Positions 5,380-8,281 of a stretch of DNA of 8,281 nucleotides are shown here, one piece after another (the first letter of the stretch is position 1; the number at the start of each line of letters is the position of its first letter). The notes beneath the pieces were generated by a model. It saw only the letters and a program-made list of their open reading frames with translations. It made no database searches and had not been told where the DNA came from. Origin of the DNA: an uncultured Pseudomonadota bacterium (GTDB lineage Bacteria > Desulfobacterota_B > Binatia > UBA9968); assembly GCA_946478635.1 (NCBI GenBank), contig CAMLCX010000201.1, forward strand, positions 1-8,281, in the 5' to 3' direction. A program made the position numbers and the translations under genes.

Positions 5380-7782
5380 ATGCCCATACCCGCCGAGAAT
5401 AAGACCGCGGTAACGACCGTGCGCGGCTACTGCGCGCTCTGCACGGCCCACTGCGCCACCATCGCCACGGTCGAAGAAGGCCGCGTCACGCGCCTGGAGC
5501 CCGATCACGATCATCCCAATGGCGGCGTCATGTGCATCAAAGGCAAAGCCGCGCCGGAGCTCGTTTATCATCCTGATCGCCTGAACTATCCCCTGAAGCG
5601 CACGCGGCCGAAGGGCGACAGCGATCCGGGCTGGCAGCGCGTCTCCTGGGATGACGCGCTCGATGATATCGCGCGGCGCATTCTGGAGATTCGCGAGCGG
5701 CACGGCGCTAAATCGATTGCGCTTGCCAAGGGCACAAAGAGCGGCACCTCGGTCGATGACGTCGAGCGCTGGCTCGGGCGGTTGCTTTACCTGATCGGCA
5801 GCCCCAATTGGGTTTCGACGACCCACGTCTGCAACTGGCACAAAGACACCGGCTTCAGTTATACCTTCGGCGCGAATATCCCGACTCCCGATCTCGAGCA
5901 CAGCAAAACTTTTCTTCTCTGGGGTCACAATCCAAGCTCGACATCGCTGATCTTGGCCCACGATATTGTTCAAGCGCGCTCGCGCGGCATGAAAACCGTC
6001 GTCGTCGACCCGCGCCGGATCGGTATCGGCGCGCAAGCAGACATGCTGCTGCAGCCGCGGCCGGGAACCGACGGCGCCCTTGCGCTGGCTTTGATTCACT
6101 GCTTGATGGAAGAGAGCTGGTACGACGCCGCCTTTGCACGCCAATGGACCAACGGAACGTTTTTATTGAATAGCGCGACGAACGCGTTGATCACGGAAGC
6201 CGATCTCTCTAACGGCGGCGCGAGCAATCGTTACGTCGTTTGGGATGAAACCGCCGATCAAGCCGCGGTCTACGATCCGTCGACGGGAAAATTCGAGCGC
6301 GACCGAACCACGCCGGCGCTTTTTGGCGCGCGCACGCTCAAGGGAAAAAACAGCGTGGAAATCTCTTGTAAGCCGGTGTTCGAACGACTGGGTGAAATCG
6401 CCGCGCAATTTGCGCCGGAACGCTCCGAGAAGATTCACTGGGTGCCCGCGGAAAAAGTCTGGCAGACCGCGCTGCTGCTGGCGCACAACCGTCCGGTGAG
6501 CATGTACATGTGGAACGGCCTCGGCCAGCATACCAATGCAACACAGACCAGCCGGGCCATCGCTTCGCTCTATGCGCTCATCGGCGATTTCGACCGACTG
6601 GGCGGCAATGTCATTTTTCCCAAAGTGCCGGTGAACGATGTCGGCGGCAAAGAATTCTTACCGCAAGAAGCCAACGCCATTCGCGTCGGCCGCGAGCGGA
6701 AACCGCTCGGGCCGCCGGCAAAACCGGGAAATTGCGCGGCCTACGATATTTTTAATGCCATACTGGACGAGCGCCCCTATCCGATCAAAGCGCTGTTGAA
6801 CTTCGGTTCAAATACGGTCATGTCCAACGCGGACTCGCGGCGCGGGCGCGAAGCCATGAGGGCGCTCGAATTCGGCGTCGCCGCCGATCTTTTCATGACC
6901 CCGACAGCGGAGTTTTGCGATTACGTGTTGCCGGCGACAAGTTTTCTCGAAATGGCGAACATCACGACGGCGTTCGAGCACCGGCCCGAGGGCAAGACCC
7001 ACCTGCAGTATCGCTCCGCGGTCGTCGAGCCCCTCGCCGAGCGGCGCTCGGATACGTGGATTATTTTTGAATTGGCAAAGCGGTTGGGGTTCGCCGAACA
7101 CTTTTGGAACGGCGATGTCGAAGCAGGCTACGCCTTCGAGCTTCAGCCGAGCGGCATCACACTAACGCAATTGAAAGATTCGCCCGGCGGCATCTCTCTG
7201 CCGGCAAAACCGGCCTACGAGAAATACGCCAAGACCACCAAGGAAGGCCAGACACGCGGCTTCGCCACGCCGTCCAAAAAAGTGGAACTCTACTGCCACC
7301 CCTTCGCGGCAAACGGCATCCCCGCCTTGCCGGACTATGTCGAGCCGGCGCTCAGTCCGATCAGCCGGCCGGATGTGGCAGCGGATTTCCCGCTCGTGCT
7401 CACCAACGCGAAATTCACAACGTTTATGCACAGCCAGCAGCGCGCTCTATCGAGTCTGCGCAAGGCTTCGCCGCAACCGAGCGCCGATATTCATCCCGAA
7501 ACCGCGGCGCGCTACGGCATAAAGAACAAAGACTGGATGGTCATCGAAAGCCCGCGCGGCGCGATCAAAGTGAAGGCCCATGTGACCCCGAACATCGTGC
7601 CGGGCATCGTCTGTTGCCAGCACGGCTGGTGGCAAGCTTGTAAAGAATTGGAACTGCCGGGCTACAGCCCTTATGATGCCAGCGGCGCCAACCCGGCGAC
7701 TTTGATCGGCACGGAAAGCGCCGATCCGGTAAGCGGATCATTGCCGCACCGTTCTTATCTCTGCCGTGTGAAGCCCGCGTAG
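5380..7782 (+). CDS. Molybdopterin (bis-MGD) 4Fe-4S oxidoreductase, acetylene-hydratase-like branch of the DMSO reductase superfamily
   Basis: An 800-residue catalytic subunit. Residues 18-52 hold the cluster motif CALCTAHC plus Cys52 (Cys18, 21, 25, 52), followed by Lys54 of the usual CxKG electron-relay motif. LIGSPNWVSTTHVCNWH (138-154) aligns with the acetylene hydratase region around its tungsten ligand Cys141, making Cys151 the probable Mo/W ligand. WGHNPSSTS (181-189) and VVVDPRR (207-213) bind the pterin. Residues about 255-335 form an insertion (from ITEADLSNGG to VFERLGE) seen in some related enzymes. WNGLGQHTNATQTSRAI (378-394) and the C-terminal MGD-binding domain (about 670-797) complete the fold. 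Acetylene hydratase's catalytic Asp13 is Thr22 here, so acetylene hydration is unlikely. There is no Tat signal, so it is cytoplasmic. No FeS or membrane subunit follows, so the upstream flavoprotein may be its partner. The SD is weak; the ATG at 5380 is chosen because the earlier ATG at 5361 stops after four codons. Confidence 0.9.
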   Translation: MPIPAENKTAVTTVRGYCALCTAHCATIATVEEGRVTRLEPDHDHPNGGVMCIKGKAAPELVYHPDRLNYPLKRTRPKGDSDPGWQRVSWDDALDDIARRILEIRERHGAKSIALAKGTKSGTSVDDVERWLGRLLYLIGSPNWVSTTHVCNWHKDTGFSYTFGANIPTPDLEHSKTFLLWGHNPSSTSLILAHDIVQARSRGMKTVVVDPRRIGIGAQADMLLQPRPGTDGALALALIHCLMEESWYDAAFARQWTNGTFLLNSATNALITEADLSNGGASNRYVVWDETADQAAVYDPSTGKFERDRTTPALFGARTLKGKNSVEISCKPVFERLGEIAAQFAPERSEKIHWVPAEKVWQTALLLAHNRPVSMYMWNGLGQHTNATQTSRAIASLYALIGDFDRLGGNVIFPKVPVNDVGGKEFLPQEANAIRVGRERKPLGPPAKPGNCAAYDIFNAILDERPYPIKALLNFGSNTVMSNADSRRGREAMRALEFGVAADLFMTPTAEFCDYVLPATSFLEMANITTAFEHRPEGKTHLQYRSAVVEPLAERRSDTWIIFELAKRLGFAEHFWNGDVEAGYAFELQPSGITLTQLKDSPGGISLPAKPAYEKYAKTTKEGQTRGFATPSKKVELYCHPFAANGIPALPDYVEPALSPISRPDVAADFPLVLTNAKFTTFMHSQQRALSSLRKASPQPSADIHPETAARYGIKNKDWMVIESPRGAIKVKAHVTPNIVPGIVCCQHGWWQACKELELPGYSPYDASGANPATLIGTESADPVSGSLPHRSYLCRVKPA

Positions 7783-7891
7783 CGCAACCGATTTTTTTTT
7801 GGCCAATAATGATAAATTGGCGAAACTCTCCCTTGCCCTGGTGGATCGCCACCCCTTAAACCTTTGAGCTGGCGTCGGCTCAGATTGCCAT
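7783..7891. other. Convergent intergenic gap with a T-run and three small stem-loops
   Basis: Nine T residues (7792-7800) begin 10 nt after the molybdoenzyme stop but are not preceded by a convincing stem. Then come three small inverted repeats: GCCAAT/ATTGGC (7802-7807 with 7816-7821), GGTGG/CCACC (7840-7844 with 7849-7853) and TGAGC/GCTCA (7865-7869 with 7878-7882). None has a T-run immediately 3' on either strand, so termination here is plausible for the convergent genes but not of the textbook intrinsic type. Confidence 0.45.
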
Positions 7892-8281
7892 TCAATTTTT
7901 GTATTCGATGACGTCGAGACCGCGCTCCTTGTCGGTGACCCACAAAAGGCCGCGGTCGTCCTTGAAGACATCGTTTGTCAGCGGCGCCGCCACGCCGTCA
8001 CCCGGTTTGGGAATGAAGTAGCCGCGCTCCTTGGGATTCGCCGGATCGTTGATGTCGATGATGCGCAGCCCGCCGGCGAACCAGGTGACATAGAGAAGAT
8101 TGTCCTCGTCCACCTTCTCGCGCAGCTGATGGGTGCCGAAGCGGACTTTGTCCGCGGGATAAGGCGTCGCGGACTCCGGCAGGTAGTAAGAGCAGAGCAG
8201 CTTCGGCCGGGTCGAATCGCTCACGTCCCAGGTGCGCAGCGGCGCGTGCGGCTGGCCGGCGTCGGCGCCCCGGTGCGAGCG
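7892..8281 (-). CDS. LVIVD-repeat protein (5' part lies outside the window)
   Basis: The reading frame is open from the window edge to the TGA at 7894-7892, giving 129 C-terminal residues. The GTG at 8224 should not be taken as the start, because upstream codons continue the family pattern (PLRTWDV immediately before it). Repeats typical of the LVIVD family, which form a beta-propeller-like fold, are visible: LRTWDVSDSTRPKLL, LLYVTWFAGGLRIIDI followed by NDPANPKERGYF, and LWVTDKERGLDVIEY at the end. Such proteins are usually exported, and their functions are poorly defined. The signal peptide, if present, would be outside the window. It converges on the molybdoenzyme gene, so it is a separate transcription unit. 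Confidence 0.8.
   Translation of the reverse strand, partial: RSHRGADAGQPHAPLRTWDVSDSTRPKLLCSYYLPESATPYPADKVRFGTHQLREKVDEDNLLYVTWFAGGLRIIDINDPANPKERGYFIPKPGDGVAAPLTNDVFKDDRGLLWVTDKERGLDVIEYKN

Noticed and set aside
5359..6144. 261-codon minus-strand open frame opposite the molybdoenzyme start
   Set aside because: It is antisense to the conserved 4Fe-4S and pterin domains. Its composition is typical of GC-rich shadow frames and it shows no family motif.
5380..7782. Calling the molybdoenzyme acetylene hydratase
   Set aside because: The overall match is clear, but the catalytic Asp after the second cluster Cys is Thr here, so the specific function is not supported.
7892..8224. GTG at 8224 as the true start of the LVIVD gene
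   Set aside because: The frame stays open to the window edge and the residues before the GTG (PLRTWD) fit an LVIVD repeat, so the gene begins beyond 8281.

Overview
This 8.3 kb window is GC-rich chromosomal DNA from a Gram-negative bacterium. The evidence is a predicted outer-membrane lipoprotein with a clean lipobox and cytoplasmic redox enzymes without phage or plasmid genes. The mix of an MCT/OFA-like MFS carrier, an acetylene-hydratase-like molybdoenzyme, a fumarate-reductase/KstD-like flavoprotein and an LVIVD-repeat protein suggests an uncultivated soil or sediment lineage (deltaproteobacterial, Binatota, Tectomicrobia or Rokubacteria type). That placement is a guess from gene content only. 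I see no tRNA, rRNA, CRISPR, IS element or integrase.

Layout, left to right. (1) Positions 1-1078, minus strand: an MFS transporter whose C-terminal end runs off the window. Its leader contains a hairpin placed between a strong Shine-Dalgarno and the start codon. (2) 1240-2088, plus strand: a TPR lipoprotein, diverging from the MFS gene. (3) 2115-3560, minus strand and tail-to-tail with the lipoprotein: a membrane protein with a TIR domain, one transmembrane helix, two bacterial Ig-like (Big_2) domains and a TPR-like tail. (4) 3561-3775: a divergent promoter region. (5) 3776-5257 and 5380-7782, plus strand: an FAD-dependent oxidoreductase followed by an 800-residue molybdopterin/4Fe-4S oxidoreductase. 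They are separated by 122 nt that hold a long GTTCAA/TTGAAC palindrome. (6) 7892-8281, minus strand: the C-terminal part of an LVIVD-repeat protein, convergent with the molybdoenzyme.

How they may work together. The flavoprotein and the molybdoenzyme are the metabolic core. Both lack export signals, so they probably act in the cytoplasm on the same organic substrate or on successive steps of one pathway, with the MFS carrier as a possible (unproven) importer. The TIR protein and the TPR lipoprotein form a separate envelope-related pair. If the TIR enzyme is active, the architecture puts an NAD-consuming domain inside the cell and Ig-like domains outside the inner membrane. The most notable points are the TIR architecture, the flavin-molybdenum pair with its non-acetylene-hydratase active site, and the structured start region of the MFS gene.
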